Origin: Cololabis saira
Lineage: Eukaryota > Chordata > Actinopteri > Beloniformes > Belonidae
Direction of reading: 5' to 3'
Length of the DNA: 64,000 bases
Assembly (NCBI RefSeq): GCF_033807715.1
Contig: NC_084607.1
Span: 1,172,001-1,236,000, forward strand
Positions 36,601-49,325 of the stretch are shown here, in pieces. A model generated the notes under the pieces. It was not told where the DNA came from and made no database searches. It was given only the letters and a program-made list of their open reading frames with translations. Both the position numbers and the translations under genes were made by a program. How positions within the stretch are numbered: position 1 is the first letter of the stretch; the number at the start of each line of letters is the position of its first letter.

Positions 36601-39600
36601 TAAATGCAGTATTTTTTGTGTCCACTAGAGGGCAAATAAATGCATTTAAATGCAGTAACCTTTGTGTCCACTAGAGGGCAAAAAAATGAATTTAAATGCA
36701 GTATTTTTTGTGTCCACTAGAGGGCAAATAAATGCATTTAAATGCAGTAACCTTTGTGTCCACTAGAGGGCAAATAAATGCATTTAAATGCAGTAACCTT
36801 TGTGTCCACTAGAGGGCAAATAAATGCATTTAAATGCATTAATTCATGTGTCCACTAGAGGGCAAATAAATGCATTTATATGCAGTTTCCTTTGTGTCCA
36901 CTAGAGGGCAAATAAATGCATTTAAATGCAGTAACGTATGTGTCCACTAGAGGTAAAATCAATATATTTAAATGCAGTAATTTATATGTCCACTAGAGGG
37001 CAAAAAAATGAATTTAAATGCAGTATTTTTTGTGTCCACTAGAGGGCAAATAAATGCATTTAAATGCATGTAAATGCAGTAACGTATGTGTCCACTAGAG
37101 GGCAAATAAATGCATTTAAATGCATTTAAATGCAGTAACGTATGTGTCCACTAGAGGGCAAATAAATGCATTTAAATGCAGTATTTTTTGTGTCCACTAG
37201 AGGGCAAATAAATGCATTTAAATGCAGTAACCTTTGTGTCCACTAGAGGGCAAAAAAATGAATTTAAATGCAGTATTTTTTGTGTCCACTAGAGGGCAAA
37301 TAAATGCATTTAAATGCAGTAACCTTTGTGTCCACTAGAGGGCAAATAAATGCATTTAAATGCAGTAACCTTTGTGTCCACTAGAGGGCAAATAAATGCA
37401 TTTAAATGCATTAATTCATGTGTCCACTAGAGGGCAAATAAATGCATTTATATGCAGTTTCCTTTGTGTCCACTAGAGGGCAAATAAATGCATTTAAATG
37501 CAGTAACGTATGTGTCCACTAGAGGTAAAATCAATATATTTAAATGCAGTAATTTATATGTCCACTAGAGGGCAAATAGATCCATTTAAATGCAGTAACG
37601 TATGTGTCCACTAGAGGGCAAATAAATGCATATAAATGCATTTAAATGCAGTAACGTATGTGTCCACTAGAGGGCAAATAAATGCATTTAAATGCAGTAA
37701 TTTATGTGTCCACTAGAGGGCAAATAAATGCATTTAAATGCAGTAACTTTTGTGTCCACTAGAGGGCAAATAAATGCATTTAAATGCATTAATTTATGTG
37801 TCATCTAGAGGGCAAATAAATTCATTTAAATGCAGTTTCCTTTGTGTCCACTAGAGGGCAAATAAATGCATTTAAATGCAGTAATTTTGTGTCCACTAGA
37901 GGGCAAATAAATGCATTTAAATGCATTAATTCATGTGTCCACTAGAGGGCAAATAAATGCATTTAAATGCATTAATTCATGTGTCCACTAGAGGGCAAAT
38001 AAATGCATTTAAATGCATTAATTCATGTGTCCACTAGAGGGCAAATAAATAATTTTAATGCAGTAACTTTTGAGTCCACTAGAGGGCAAATAAATGCATT
38101 TAAATGCAGTAATTTATGTGTCCACTAGAGGGCAAATAAATGCATTTAAATGCAGTAACTTTTGTGTCCACTAGAGGGCAAATAAATGCATTTAAATGCA
38201 GTTTCCTTTGTGTCCACTAGAGGGCAAATAAATGCATTTAAATGCAGTATTTTCTGTGTCCACTAGAGGGCAAATAAATGCATTTAAAACAGTATTTTTT
38301 GTGTCCACTAGAGGGCAAATCAATGCATTTAAATGCATTAATTTATGTGTCAACTAGAGGGCAAATAAATGCATTTAAATGCAGTTTCCTTTGTGTCCAC
38401 TAGAGGGCAAATAAATGCATTTAAATGCATTAATTTTTGTGTCCACTAGAGGGCAAATAAATGCATTTAAATGCAGTAATCTTTGTGTCCACTAGAGGGC
38501 AAATAAATGCATTTAAATGCATTAATTCATATGTCCACTAGAGGGCGAATAAATGCATTTAAATGCAGTTTCCTTTGTGTCCACTAGAGGGCAAATAAAT
38601 GCATTTAAATGCAGTATTTTTTGTGTCCACTAGAGGGCAAATAAATCAATTTAAATGCAGTAACTTTTGTGTCCACTAGAGGGCAAATAAATGCATTTAA
38701 ATGCAATAATTTATGTGTCCACTAGAGGGCAAATAAATGCATTTAAATGCAGTTTCCTTTGTGTCCACTAGATGGCAAATAAATGCATTTAAATGCAGTA
38801 TTTTTTGTGTCCGCTAGAGGGCAAATAAATCAATTTAAATGCAGTAACGTATGTGTCCACTAGAGGGCAAATAAATCAATTTAAATGCAGTAACTTTTGT
38901 GTCCACTAGAGGGCAAATTAATGCATTTAAATGCATTAATTCATGTGTCCACTAGAGGGCAAATAAATGCATTTAAATGCAGTATTTTTTGTGTCCACTA
39001 GAGGGCAAATAAATGCATTTAAATGCATTAATTCATGTGTCCACTAGAGAGCAAATAAATGCATTTAAATGCAGTAAACTTTGTGTCCACTAGAGGGCAA
39101 ATAAATGCATTTAAATGCATTAATTCATGTGTCCACTAGAGGGCAAATAAATGCATTTAAATGCAGTTTCCTTTGTGTCCACTAGAGGGCAAATAAATGC
39201 ATTTAAATGCAGTATTTTTTGTGTCCACTAGAGGGCAAATAAATTCATTTAAATGCAGTAACTTTTGTGTCCACTAGACGGCAAATAAATGCATTTAAAT
39301 GCAGTAAACTTTGTGTCCACTAGAGGGCAAATAAATGCATTTAAATGCATTAATTCATGTGTCCACTAGAGGGCAAATAAATGCATTTAAATGCAGTTTC
39401 CTTTGTGTCCACTAGAGGGCAAATAAACGCATTTAAATGCATTAATTTATGTGTCCACTAGAGGGCAAATAAATACATTTAAATGCAGTAATTAATATGT
39501 CCAATAGAGGGCAAATACATAATTTTAATGCAGTAACTTTTGTGTCCACTAGAGGGCAAATAAATGCATTTAAATGCAGTATTTTCTGTGTCCACTAGAG

Positions 39601-39785
39601 GGCAAATAAATGCATTTAAATGCAGTAATTTATGTGTCCACTAGAGGGCAAATAAATGCATTTAAATACAATATTTTTTGTGTCTAATAGAGGGCAAATA
39701 AATGCATTTAAATGCAGTATTTTTTGTGTCCACTAGAGGGCAAATAAATGCATTTAAATGCAGTATTTTTTGTGTCCACTAGAGG
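30440..39785 (+). repeat. Tandem segmental duplication, 4673-bp unit
   Basis: Two adjacent copies, about 30440-35112 and 35113-39785, have an offset of exactly 4673. Four independent markers agree: the poly-A monomer (30441 and 35114), GAGGTAAAATC (30711 and 35384), TTAAAACAGT (33611 and 38284) and the open-frame markers (31640 and 36313). Similarity breaks at both predicted edges. The copies look nearly identical, so this is among the youngest events in the array, and it carries copies of the 2137-bp and 572-bp structures. Confidence 0.85.
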
Positions 39786-41227
39786 GCAAATAATACATTT
39801 AAATGCAGTTTCCTTTGTGTCCACTAGAGGGCAAATAAATGCATTTAAATGCATGTAAATGCAGTAACGTATGTGTCCACTAGAGGGCAAATAAATGCAA
39901 ATAAATGCATTTAAATGCAATAACGTATGTGTCCACTAGAGGGCAAACACATGCATTTAAATGCAGTTTCCTTTGTGTCCACTAGAGGGCAAATAAATGC
40001 ATTTAAATGCAGTTTCCTTTGTGTCCACTAGAGGGCAAAAAAATGAATTTAAATGCAATATTTTTTGTGTCTAATAGAGGGCAAATAAATGCATTTAAAT
40101 GCAGTATTTTTTGTGTCCACTAGAGGGCAAATAAATGCATTTAAATGCAGTATTTTTTGTGTCCACTAGAGGGCAAATAAATACATTTAAATGCAGTTTC
40201 CTTTGTGTCCACTAGAGGGCAAATAAATGCATTTAAATGCATGTAAATGCAGTAACGTATGTGTCCACTAGAGGGCAAATAAATGCAAATAAATGCATTT
40301 AAATGCAATAACGTATGTGTCCACTAGAGGGCAAATAAATGCATTTAAATGCAGTTTCCTTTGTGTCCACTAGAGGGCAAATAAATGCATTTAAATGCAG
40401 TTTCCTTTGTGTCCACTAGAGGGCAAAAAAATGAATTTAAATGCAGTATTTTTTGTGTCCACTAGAGGGCAAATAAATGCATTTAAATGCAGTTTCCTTT
40501 GTGTCCACTAGAGGGCAAATAAATGCATTTAAATGCAGTTTCCTTTGTGTCCACTAGAGGGCAAATAAATGCATTTAAATGCATTTAAATGCAGTAACGT
40601 ATGTGTCCACTAGAGGGCAAATAAATGCATTTAAATGCAGTATTTTTTGTGTCCACTAGAGGGCAAATAAATGCATTTAAATGCAGTAACCTTTGTGTCC
40701 ACTAGAGGGCAAAAAAATGAATTTAAATTCAGTATTTTTTGTGTCCACTAGAGGGCAAATAAATGCATTTAAATGCAGTTTCCTTTGTGTCCACTAGAGG
40801 GCAAATAAATGCATTTAAATGCAGTTTCCTTTGTGTCCACTAGAGGGCAAATAAATGCATTTAAATGCATGTAAATGCAGTAACGTATGTGTCCACTAGA
40901 GGGCAAATAAATGCATTTAAATGCATTTAAATGCAGTTTCCTTTGTGTCCACTAGAGGGCAAATAAATGCATTTAAATGCAGTATTTTTTGTGTCCACTA
41001 GAGGGCAAATAAATGCATTTAAATGCAGTAACCTTTGTGTCCACTAGAGGGCAAAAAAATGAATTTAAATGCAGTATTTTTTGTGTCCACTAGAGGGCAA
41101 ATAAATGCATTTAAATGCAGTAACCTTTGTGTCCACTAGAGGGCAAATAAATGCATTTAAATGCAGTAACCTTTGTGTCCACTAGAGGGCAAATAAATGC
41201 ATTTAAATGCATTAATTCATGTGTCCA

Positions 41228-42600
41228 CTAGAGGGCAAATAAATGCATTTATATGCAGTTTCCTTTGTGTCCACTAGAGGGCAAATAAATGCATTTAAAT
41301 GCAGTAATTTTTGTGTCCACTGGAGGGCAAATAAATGCATTTAAATGCAGTAATTAATGTGTCCACTAGAGGTAAAATCAATATATTTAAATGCAGTAAT
41401 TTATATGTCCACTAGAGGGCAAATACATAATTTTAATGCAGTAACTTTTGTGTCCACTAGAGGGCAAATAAATGCATTTAAATGCAGTAATTTGTGTGTC
41501 CACTAGAGGGCAAATAGATCCATTTAAATGCAGTAACGTATGTGTCCACTAGAGGGCAAATAAATGCATTTAAATGCAGTAACTTTTGTGTCCACTAGAG
41601 GGCAAATAAATGCATTCAAATGCAGTTTCCTTTGTGTCCACTAGAGGGCAAATAAATGCATTTAAATGCATTAATTTTGTGTCCACTAGAGGGCAAATAA
41701 ATGCATTTAAATGCATTAATTCATGTGTCCACTAGAGGGCAAATAAATGCATTTAAATACAATATTTTTTGTGTCTACTAGAGGGCAAATAAATGCATTT
41801 AAATGCAGTATTTTTTGTGTCCACTAGAGGGCAAATAAATGCATTTAAATGCAGTAACCTTTGTGTCCACTAGAGGGCAAAAAAATGAATTTAAATGCAG
41901 TATTTTTTGTGTCCACTAGAGGGCAAATAAATGCATTTAAATGCAGTAACCTTTGTGTCCACTAGAGGGCAAATAAATGCATTTATATGCAGTTTCCTTT
42001 GTGTCCACTAGAGGGCAAATAAATGCATTTAAATGCAGTAATTTTTGTGTCCACTGGAGGGCAAATAAATGCATTTAAATGCAGTAATTAATGTGTCCAC
42101 TAGAGGTAAAATCAATATATTTAAATGCAGTAATTTATATGTCCACTAGAGGGCAAATACATAATTTTAATGCAGTAACTTTTGTGTCCACTAGAGGGCA
42201 AATAAATGCATTTAAATGCAGTAATTTGTGTGTCCACTAGAGGGCAAATAGATCCATTTAAATGCAGTAACGTATGTGTCCACTAGAGGGCAAATAAATG
42301 CATTTAAATGCAGTAACTTTTGTGTCCACTAGAGGGCAAATAAATGCATTCAAATGCAGTTTCCTTTGTGTCCACTAGAGGGCAAATAAATGCATTTAAA
42401 TGCATTAATTTTGTGTGTCCACTAGAGGGCAAATAGATCCATTTAAATGCAGTAACGTATGTGTCCACTAGAGGGCAAATAAATGCATTTAAATGCAGTA
42501 ACTTTTGTGTCCACTAGAGGGCAAATAAATGCATTCAAATGCAATTTCCTTTGTGTCCACTAGAGGGCAAATAAATGCATTTAAATGCATTAATTTTGTG
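41228..42600 (+). repeat. Local duplications, 734-bp and 185-bp offsets
   Basis: About 41228-41680 recurs at 41962-42414 (offset 734; markers ATTTATATGC at 41247/41981 and CACTGGAGGG at 41319/42053). A four-monomer piece with AAATAGATCC then repeats again at an offset of 185 (42251 and 42436). Confidence 0.7.
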
Positions 42601-45116
42601 TCCACTAGAGGGCAAATAAATGCATTTAAATGCATTAATTCATGTGTCCACTAGAGGGCAAATAAATGCATTTAAATACAATATTTTTTGTGTCTACTAG
42701 AGGGCAAATAAATGCATTTAAATGCAGTATTTTTTGTGTCCACTAGAGGGCAAATAAATGCATTTAAATGCAGTATTTTTTGTGTCCACTAGAGGGCAAA
42801 TAAATGCATTTAAATGCAGTATTTTTTGTGTCCACTAGAGGGCAAATAAATGCATTTAAATGCAGTATTTTTTGTGTCCACTAGAGGGCAAATAAATGCA
42901 TTTAAATGCATTAATTTATATGTCAACTAGAGGGCAAATAAATGCATATAAATGCAGTTTCCTTTGTGTCCACTAGAGGGAAAATAAATGCATTTAAATG
43001 CAGTATTTTTTGTGTCCACTAGAGGGCAAATAAATGCATTTAAATGCATTAATTCATGTGTCCACTAGAGGGCAAATAAATGCATTTAAATACAATATTT
43101 TTTGTGTCTACTAGAGGGCAAATAAATGCATTTAAATGCAGTATTTTTTGTGTCCACTAGAGGGCAAATAAATGCATTTAAATGCAGTATTTTTTGTGTC
43201 CACTAGAGGGCAAATAAATGCATTTAAATGCATTAATTTATGTGTCAACTAGAGGGCAAATAAATGCATTTAAATGCAGTTTCCTTTGTGTCCACTAGAG
43301 GGAAAATAAATGCATTTAAATGCAGTATTTTTTGTGTCCACTAGAGGGCAAATAAATGCATTTAAATGCATTAATTCATGTGTCCACTAGAGGGCAAATA
43401 AATGCATTTAAATGCAGTAACTTTTGTGTCCACTAGAGGGCAAATAAATGCATTTAAATACATTAATTTATGTGTCAACTAGAGGGCAAATAAATGCATT
43501 TAAATGCAGTTTCCTTTGTGTCCACTAGAGGGCAAATAAATGCATTTAAATGCAGTATTTTCTGTGTCCACTAGAGGGCAAATAAATGCATTTAAAACAG
43601 TATTTTTTGTGTCCACTAGAGGGCAAATAAATGCATTTAAATGCATTAATTTATGTGTCAACTACAGGGCAAATAAATGCATTTAAATGCAGTTTCCTTT
43701 GTGTCCACTAGAGGGCAAATAAATGCATTTAAATGCATGTAAATGCAGTAACGTATGTGTCCACTAGAGGGCAAATAAATGCATTTAAATGCATTTAAAT
43801 GCAGTAACGTATGTGTCAACTAGAGGGCAAATAAATGCATTTAAATGCAGTTTCCTTTGTGTCCACTAGAGGGCAAATAAATGCATTTAAATGCAGAATT
43901 TTTTGTGTCCACTAGAGGGCAAATAAATGCATTTAAATGCAGTATTTTTTGTGTCCACTAGAGGGCAAATAAATGCATTTACATACAGTAATTTTCGTGT
44001 CCACTAGAGGGCAAATAAATGCATTTAAATGCATTAATTCATGTGTCCACTAGAGGGCAAATAAATACATTTAAATGCAGTAATTCATATGTCGACTAGA
44101 GGGCAAATAAATGCATTTAAATGCAGTAATTTTTGTGTCCACTAGAGGGCAAATAAATGCATTTAAATGCAGTATTTTTTGTGTCCACTAGAGGGCAAAT
44201 AAATGCATTTAAATGCAGTATTTTTTTTTGTCCACTAGAGGGCAAATAAATGCATTTAAATGCAATAACGTATGTGTCCACTAGAGGGCAAATAAATACA
44301 TTAAAATGCAGTTTCCTTTGTGTCCACTAGAGGGTAAATAAATGCATTTAAATGCAGTATTTTTTGTGTCCACTAGAGGGCAAATAAATACATTTAAATG
44401 CATTTTCCTTTGTGTCCACTAGAGGGCAAATAAATGCATTTAAATGCATGTAAATGCATTAACGTATGTGTCCACTAGAGGGCAAATAAATGCATTTAAA
44501 TGCAGTATTTTTTGTGTCCACTAGAGGGCAAATAAATGCATTTAAATGCAGTAACCTTTGTGTCCACTAGAGGGCAAATAAATTAATTTAAATGCAGTAT
44601 TTTTTGTGTCCACTAGAGGGCAAATAAATGCATTTAAATGCAGTATTTTTTGTGTCCACTAGAGGGCAAATAAATGCATTTAAATGCAGTAACCTTTGTG
44701 TCCACTGGAGGGCAAATAAATGCATTTAAATGCAGTAATTAATGTGTCCACTAGAGGTCAAATCAATATATTTAAATGCAGTAACTTATGTGTCCACTAG
44801 AGGGCAAATAAATGCATTTAAATGCAGTAATTTGTGTGTCCACTAGAGGGCAAATAAATGCATTTAATTGCAGTAACTTATGTGTCCACTAGAGGGCAAA
44901 TAAATGCATTTAAATGCAGTAATTTGTGTGTCCACTAGAGGGCAAATAAATGCATTTAAATGCAGTAACGTATGTGTCCACTAGAGGGCAAATAAATGCA
45001 TTTAAATGCAGTAACTTATGTGTCCACTAGAGGGCAAATAAATGCATTTAAATACAATATTTTTTGTGTCTACTAGAGGGCAAATAAATGCATTTAAATG
45101 CAGTATTTTTTGTGTC

Positions 45117-45124
45117 CACTAGAG
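45117..45124. repeat. hAT copy 2 left target-site duplication (CACTAGAG)
   Basis: Eight bases of satellite, CACTAGAG, are duplicated at 46665-46672 across the element. Eight bp is the diagnostic hAT duplication length. The sequence has central TA (nnnTAnnn), the preference described for the Buster/Charlie branch. Confidence 0.9.
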
Positions 45125-45139
45125 CAGGGGTTCTTAACC
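45125..45139 (+). repeat. hAT copy 2 left terminal inverted repeat
   Basis: CAGGGGTTCTTAACC matches the inverted right end CAGTGATTCTTAACC at 13 of 15 positions. Confidence 0.9.
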
Positions 45140-45233
45140 TTTCTGACCTTGGGGCCCAATTTTTTCAGTACAGAGTGGCCCGAGGCCCGTTAAATATTAA
45201 CACTGTATAGCAGTGAAGGTCCAGAACATCATA

Positions 45234-45363
<130 letters not shown>

Positions 45364-45673
45364 GTAGCCTCATAGTTGTATCAACATCTGCATCTGACTG
45401 TTATATTAAAAAAGTACATATTTGCCCATTAACATGTGTAACTTCAATTACACATTTTTTTCTCTTAAAAATAAAATAAATAAATAAGATTTTATTTTAT
45501 TTTTCAAATGCTATGTTATTTTATTTCTTTACCAGCAGTTTGAATTTCCCCTTTTCTTTGTTAATTGTCTCAACACATTTTTATAATAAATTAATATAAA
45601 CACATCTTAGCAATTTAAAAGTTTTGCAGTTTTTCTTTCTTCCCCTTAATCTTATGCCCTCACTTTCTGTCGT

Positions 45674-45866
45674 TCAGTGAGAGAACTGAGCTCTAATTTC
45701 TCCTGCCAGGACTTTAAATCTGGGCTGGATGGTGTCAGGATCTCATGCACATGAGAAGGTGCTCATTGATGAACCTGGAACGATATTTAGTTTTAATTAT
45801 GTTAATTGTGGAGAAAGCTGCTTCACAGCTGTATGTGGACCCAAACACGTTTAAGATGGTCAGCTT
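45674..45866 (-). pseudogene. hAT transposase C-terminal (hATC dimerisation) remnant
   Basis: The minus strand from 45866 reads KLTILNVFGSTYSCEAAF, then STINIIKTKYRSRF, then INEHLLMCMRS and a stop at 45735. This is the conserved hATC block of hAT transposases, with the S-x-C-E-A-A-F core. A frameshift near 45736 moves the rest, DTIQPRFKVLAG and EIRAQFSH, into another frame, ending at a stop at 45674. The domain mediates transposase dimerisation. Only this C-terminal piece survives; upstream it runs straight into the N-terminal remnant, so the copy is dead. Confidence 0.85.
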
Positions 45867-46079
45867 ATTTTCTGTGACTTCAGTTCAGACTTGAGTGGAT
45901 ATGTTTGATGAAAAACTTTGTGTTTTGTTTCAGTGGCGTTTTACTTTCGCACTTTGAACGCCACGGTCTCTGAACGTATGAGACACTGGTTTTGTCCCAG
46001 TGGGAAGACTGAACCAGGATGAATCTGTCCATTCCGGGTTGAACTTCCCTTTCCACCTGTTAGGCTTCTCATCTCTGTA
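45867..46079 (-). pseudogene. hAT transposase N-terminal BED-type zinc-finger remnant
   Basis: The minus strand from 46079 gives YRDEKPNRWKGKFNPEWT, then DSSWFSLPTGTKPV. After a frameshift, CLIRSETVAFK is readable, and after another shift VKRH and TETKHKVFHQTYPLKSEL. This resembles the N-terminus of BED-finger hAT transposases (C-x2-C ... H-x-H DNA-binding finger). In this copy the second cysteine position reads as arginine, and at least two frameshifts are present. It abuts the hATC remnant at about 45867, marking an internal deletion of the catalytic core. Confidence 0.7.
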
Positions 46080-46084
46080 AGAGT

Positions 46085-46605
46085 CAAGCTAATTACTTAC
46101 TAAGTAACTTACTAAGTTTTATTTACATTAATAAGTTGTCAGGACTGCACGTGTCGGATTTCATCCGAGCCTGATCAGCTGAGACGGCCGGGCAGAACCC
46201 GCAGCTCTCTGGCCGCTGCAGCCGTGTCACTTTCCGATGCTTTTGCGAGCCCAAACAACAGTCCAGTCCAGCAGACACATCTACATGTACAATCCTTCAG
46301 CAGTAACGATGGAGCCCACCGCCCGAGCGGCACCGACCTCCCCGGCTGCGCGGACGAGTCAGGATAAATGATCACGCCGCTTTCGCTCGCTCTGGGCGCA
46401 GACCCAAGTAATCGATCCCTGATCCTGGCGGATCTAAACCTACTCTGTGCAAAATGAAGGATTTTCTCTATAAATACACACCATTTCTCTTACTATTACA
46501 CCTAGAGCTAGCTGAGGATCTTCTTCTCCTCATTTGGTCGGGAGTTGCTATGCAGTCCCGCGGCCCCCGCGGCCCACATGTACAAAACTGATTTTTTTTC
46601 GCGGC
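46085..46605 (-). other. hAT copy 2 5' region, non-coding
   Basis: This part corresponds to 1-629 of copy 1 but is shorter in its GC-rich stretch (46170-46400). It is probably the 5' untranslated and promoter side of the ancestral transposase gene. A 66-codon minus-strand frame at 46175-46375 shows no domain and is not called. Confidence 0.6.
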
Positions 46606-46619
46606 CCACTAGATGGCGC
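46606..46619 (+). promoter_or_regulatory. CTCF-like motif in hAT copy 2 subterminal region
   Basis: CCACTAGATGGCGC is identical to the motif at 630-643 of copy 1 and fits CCASYAGRKGGCRS at all 14 positions. It points the same way as the satellite motifs. Binding is not shown. Confidence 0.5.
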
Positions 46620-46649
46620 TCGCGGCCCAAGTGTGGGCCGCGGCCCTAT

Positions 46650-46664
46650 GGTTAAGAATCACTG
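46650..46664 (-). repeat. hAT copy 2 right terminal inverted repeat
   Basis: GGTTAAGAATCACTG is identical to copy 1 at 674-688. It is followed by CACTAGAG and resumed satellite. Confidence 0.9.
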
Positions 46665-46672
46665 CACTAGAG
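46665..46672. repeat. hAT copy 2 right target-site duplication (CACTAGAG)
   Basis: This matches 45117-45124. The satellite monomer continues with GGCAAATAAATGC, completing the interrupted CTCF-like box. Confidence 0.9.
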
Positions 46673-48474
46673 GGCAAATAAATGCATTTAAATGCAGTAT
46701 TTTTTGTGTCCACTAGAGGGCAAATAAATGCATTTAAATGCATTAATTTATGTGTCAACTAGATACGTAAATGCAGTTTCCTTTGTGTCCACTAGAGGGC
46801 AAATAAATGCATTTAAATGCAGTAATTTGTGTGTCCACTAGAGGGCAAATAAATCCATTTAAATGCAGTAACGTATGTGTCCACTAGAGGGCAAATAAAT
46901 GCATATAAATGCATTTAAATGCAGTAACGTATGTGTCCACTAGAGGGCAAATAAATGCATTTAAATGCAGTAACTTATGTGTCCACTAGAGGGCAAATAA
47001 ATGCATTTAAATGCAGTAATTTGTGTGTCCACTAGAGGGCAAATAAATGCATTTAAATGCAGTAACTTTTGTGTCCACTAGAGGGCAAATAAATGCATTT
47101 AAATGCATTAATTTATGTGTCATCTAGAGGGCAAATAAATGCATTTAAATGCAGTTTCCTTTGTGTCCACTAGAGGGCAAATAAATGCATTTAAATGCAG
47201 TAACTTTTGTGTCCACTAGAGGGCAAATGAATGCATTCAAATGCATTAATTCATGTGTCCACTAGAGGGCAAATAAATGCATTTAAATACAATATTTTTT
47301 GTGTCTACTAGAGGGCAAATAAATGCATTTAAATACAATATTTTTTGTGTCTACTAGAGGGCAAATAAATGCATTTAAATGCAGTATTTTTTGTGTCCAC
47401 TAGAGGGCAAATAAATGCATTTAAATGCAGTATTTTTTGTGTCCACTAGAGGGCAAATAAATGCATTTAAATGCATTAATTTATGTGTCAACTAGAGGGC
47501 AAATAAATGCATTTAAATGCATTAATTCATGTGTCCACTAGAGGGCAAATAAATAATTTTAATGCAGTAACTTTTGAGTCCACTAGAGGGCAAATAAATG
47601 CATATAAATGCATTTAAATGCAGTAACGTATGTGTCCACTAGAGGGCAAATAAATGCATTTAAATGCAGTAACTTATGTGTCCACTAGAGGGCAAATAAA
47701 TGCATTTAAATGCAGTAATTTGTGTGTCCACTAGAGGGCAAATAAATGCATTTAAATGCAGTAACTTTTGTGTCCACTAGAGGGCAAATGAATGCATTCA
47801 AATGCATTAATTCATGTGTCCACTAGAGGGCAAATAAATGCATTTAAATACAATATTTTTTGTGTCTACTAGAGGGCAAATAAATGCATTTAAATGCAGT
47901 ATTTTTTGTGTCCACTAGAGGGCAAATAAATGCATTTAAATGCAGTATTTTTTGTGTCCACTAGAGGGCAAATAAATGCATTTAAATGCATTAATTTATG
48001 TGTCAACTAGAGGGCAAATAAATGCATTTAAATGCATTAATTCATGTGTCCACTAGAGGGCAAATAAATAATTTTAATGCAGTAACTTTTGAGTCCACTA
48101 GAGGGCAAATAAATGCATTTAAATGCATTAATTCATGTGTCCACCTGAGGGCAAATAAATGCATTTATATGCAGTTTGCTTTGTGTCCACTAGAGGGCAA
48201 ATAAATGCATTTAAATGCAGTATTTTTTGTGTCCACTAGAGGGCAAATAAATGCATTTAAATGCAGTAATTTAATTGTCCACTAGAGGGCAAATAAATGC
48301 ATTTAAATGCAGTAACTTTTGTGTCCACTAGAGGGCAAATAAATGCATTTAAATGCATGTAAATGCAGTAACGTATGTGTCCACTAGAGGGCAAATAAAT
48401 GCATTTAAATGCAGTGTTTTTTGTGTCCACTAGAGGGCAAATAAATGCATTTAAATGCAGTAATTTTTGTGTCC

Positions 48475-49325
48475 ACTAGAGGGCAAATAAATGCATTTAA
48501 ATGCAGTAATTTTTGTGTCCACTAGAGGGCAAATAAATGCATTTAAATGCATTAATTCATGTGTCCCCTAGAGGGCAAATAAATGCATTTAAATGCAGTT
48601 TCCTTTGTGTCCACTAGAGGGCAAATAAATGCATTTAAATGCAGTATTTTTTGTGTCCACTAGAGGGCAAATAAATGCATTTACATACAGTAATTTTTGT
48701 GTCCACTAGAGGGCAAATAAATGCATTTAAAAGCATTAATTTATGTGTCCACTAGAGGGCAAATAAATGCATTTAAGTGCAGTAATTCATATGTCCACTA
48801 GAGGGCAAATAAATCAATTGAAATGCACTAACTTTTGTGTCCACTAGAGGGCAAATAAATACATTTAAATGCAGTAATTAAGGTGTCCACTAGAGGGCAA
48901 ATAAATGCATTTAAATGCAGTAATTTTTGTGTCCACTAGAGGGCAAATAAATGCATTTAAATGCAGTAATTAAGGTGTCCACTAGAGGGAAAATCAATGT
49001 ATTTAAATGCAGTAATTTGTGTGTCCACTAGAGGGGAAATAAATGCATTTAAATGCAGTTTCCTTTGTGTCCACTAGAGGGCAAATAAATGCATTTAAAT
49101 GCAGTATTTTTTGAGTCCACTAGAGGGCAAATAAATAATTTTAATGCAGTAACTTTTGAGTCCACTAGAGGGCAAATAAATGCATTTAAATGCAGTAACT
49201 TATATGTCCACTAGAGGGCAAATAAATGCATTTAAATGCAGTATTTTTTGTGTCCACTAGAGGACAAAAAAATAATTTGAATGCAGTAACTTTTGTGTCC
49301 ACTAGAGGGCAAATAAATGCATTTA
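48475..49325 (+). repeat. Dispersed segment, copy 1 of 3 (ATTTAAGTGC type)
   Basis: An ordered run of variants (GTGTCCCCTAGAG, AAAAGCATTAATTT, ATTTAAGTGC, AATTGAAATGCACTAAC, TAATTAAGGTG, GAGGACAAAAAAATAATTTG) recurs at about 53533-54475 with an offset of 5058, and in part at about 62570-63170. Copies 2 and 3 have an extra two-monomer insertion with GAGCGGAAAT. Confidence 0.8.

Larger units (their letters stand above)
26298..45124 (+). repeat. 46-bp satellite array, block B (about 18.8 kb)
   Basis: This continues the same array in the same orientation after the LINE. Additional monomer types become common here that are rare or absent in block A: AAAAAAATGAATTTAAATG; GAGGTAAAATCAATATATTT; ATTTAAATACAATATTTTTTG with GTCTAATAG or GTCTACTAG; TAGATCCATTT; and TTTTGAGTCC. 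No gene is present. Short minus-strand frames of 60-101 codons are rotating-frame reads of the monomer. The block ends inside a monomer, at the hAT copy 2 insertion. Confidence 0.97.

Noticed and set aside
29198..39920. Open frames of 70-101 codons in block B
   Set aside because: Same satellite artefact; identical copies arise from the 2137-bp and 4673-bp duplications, not from selection on a protein.
46534..46716. 60-codon plus-strand frame crossing the hAT right end into satellite
   Set aside because: It spans a transposon-satellite junction and has no domain.
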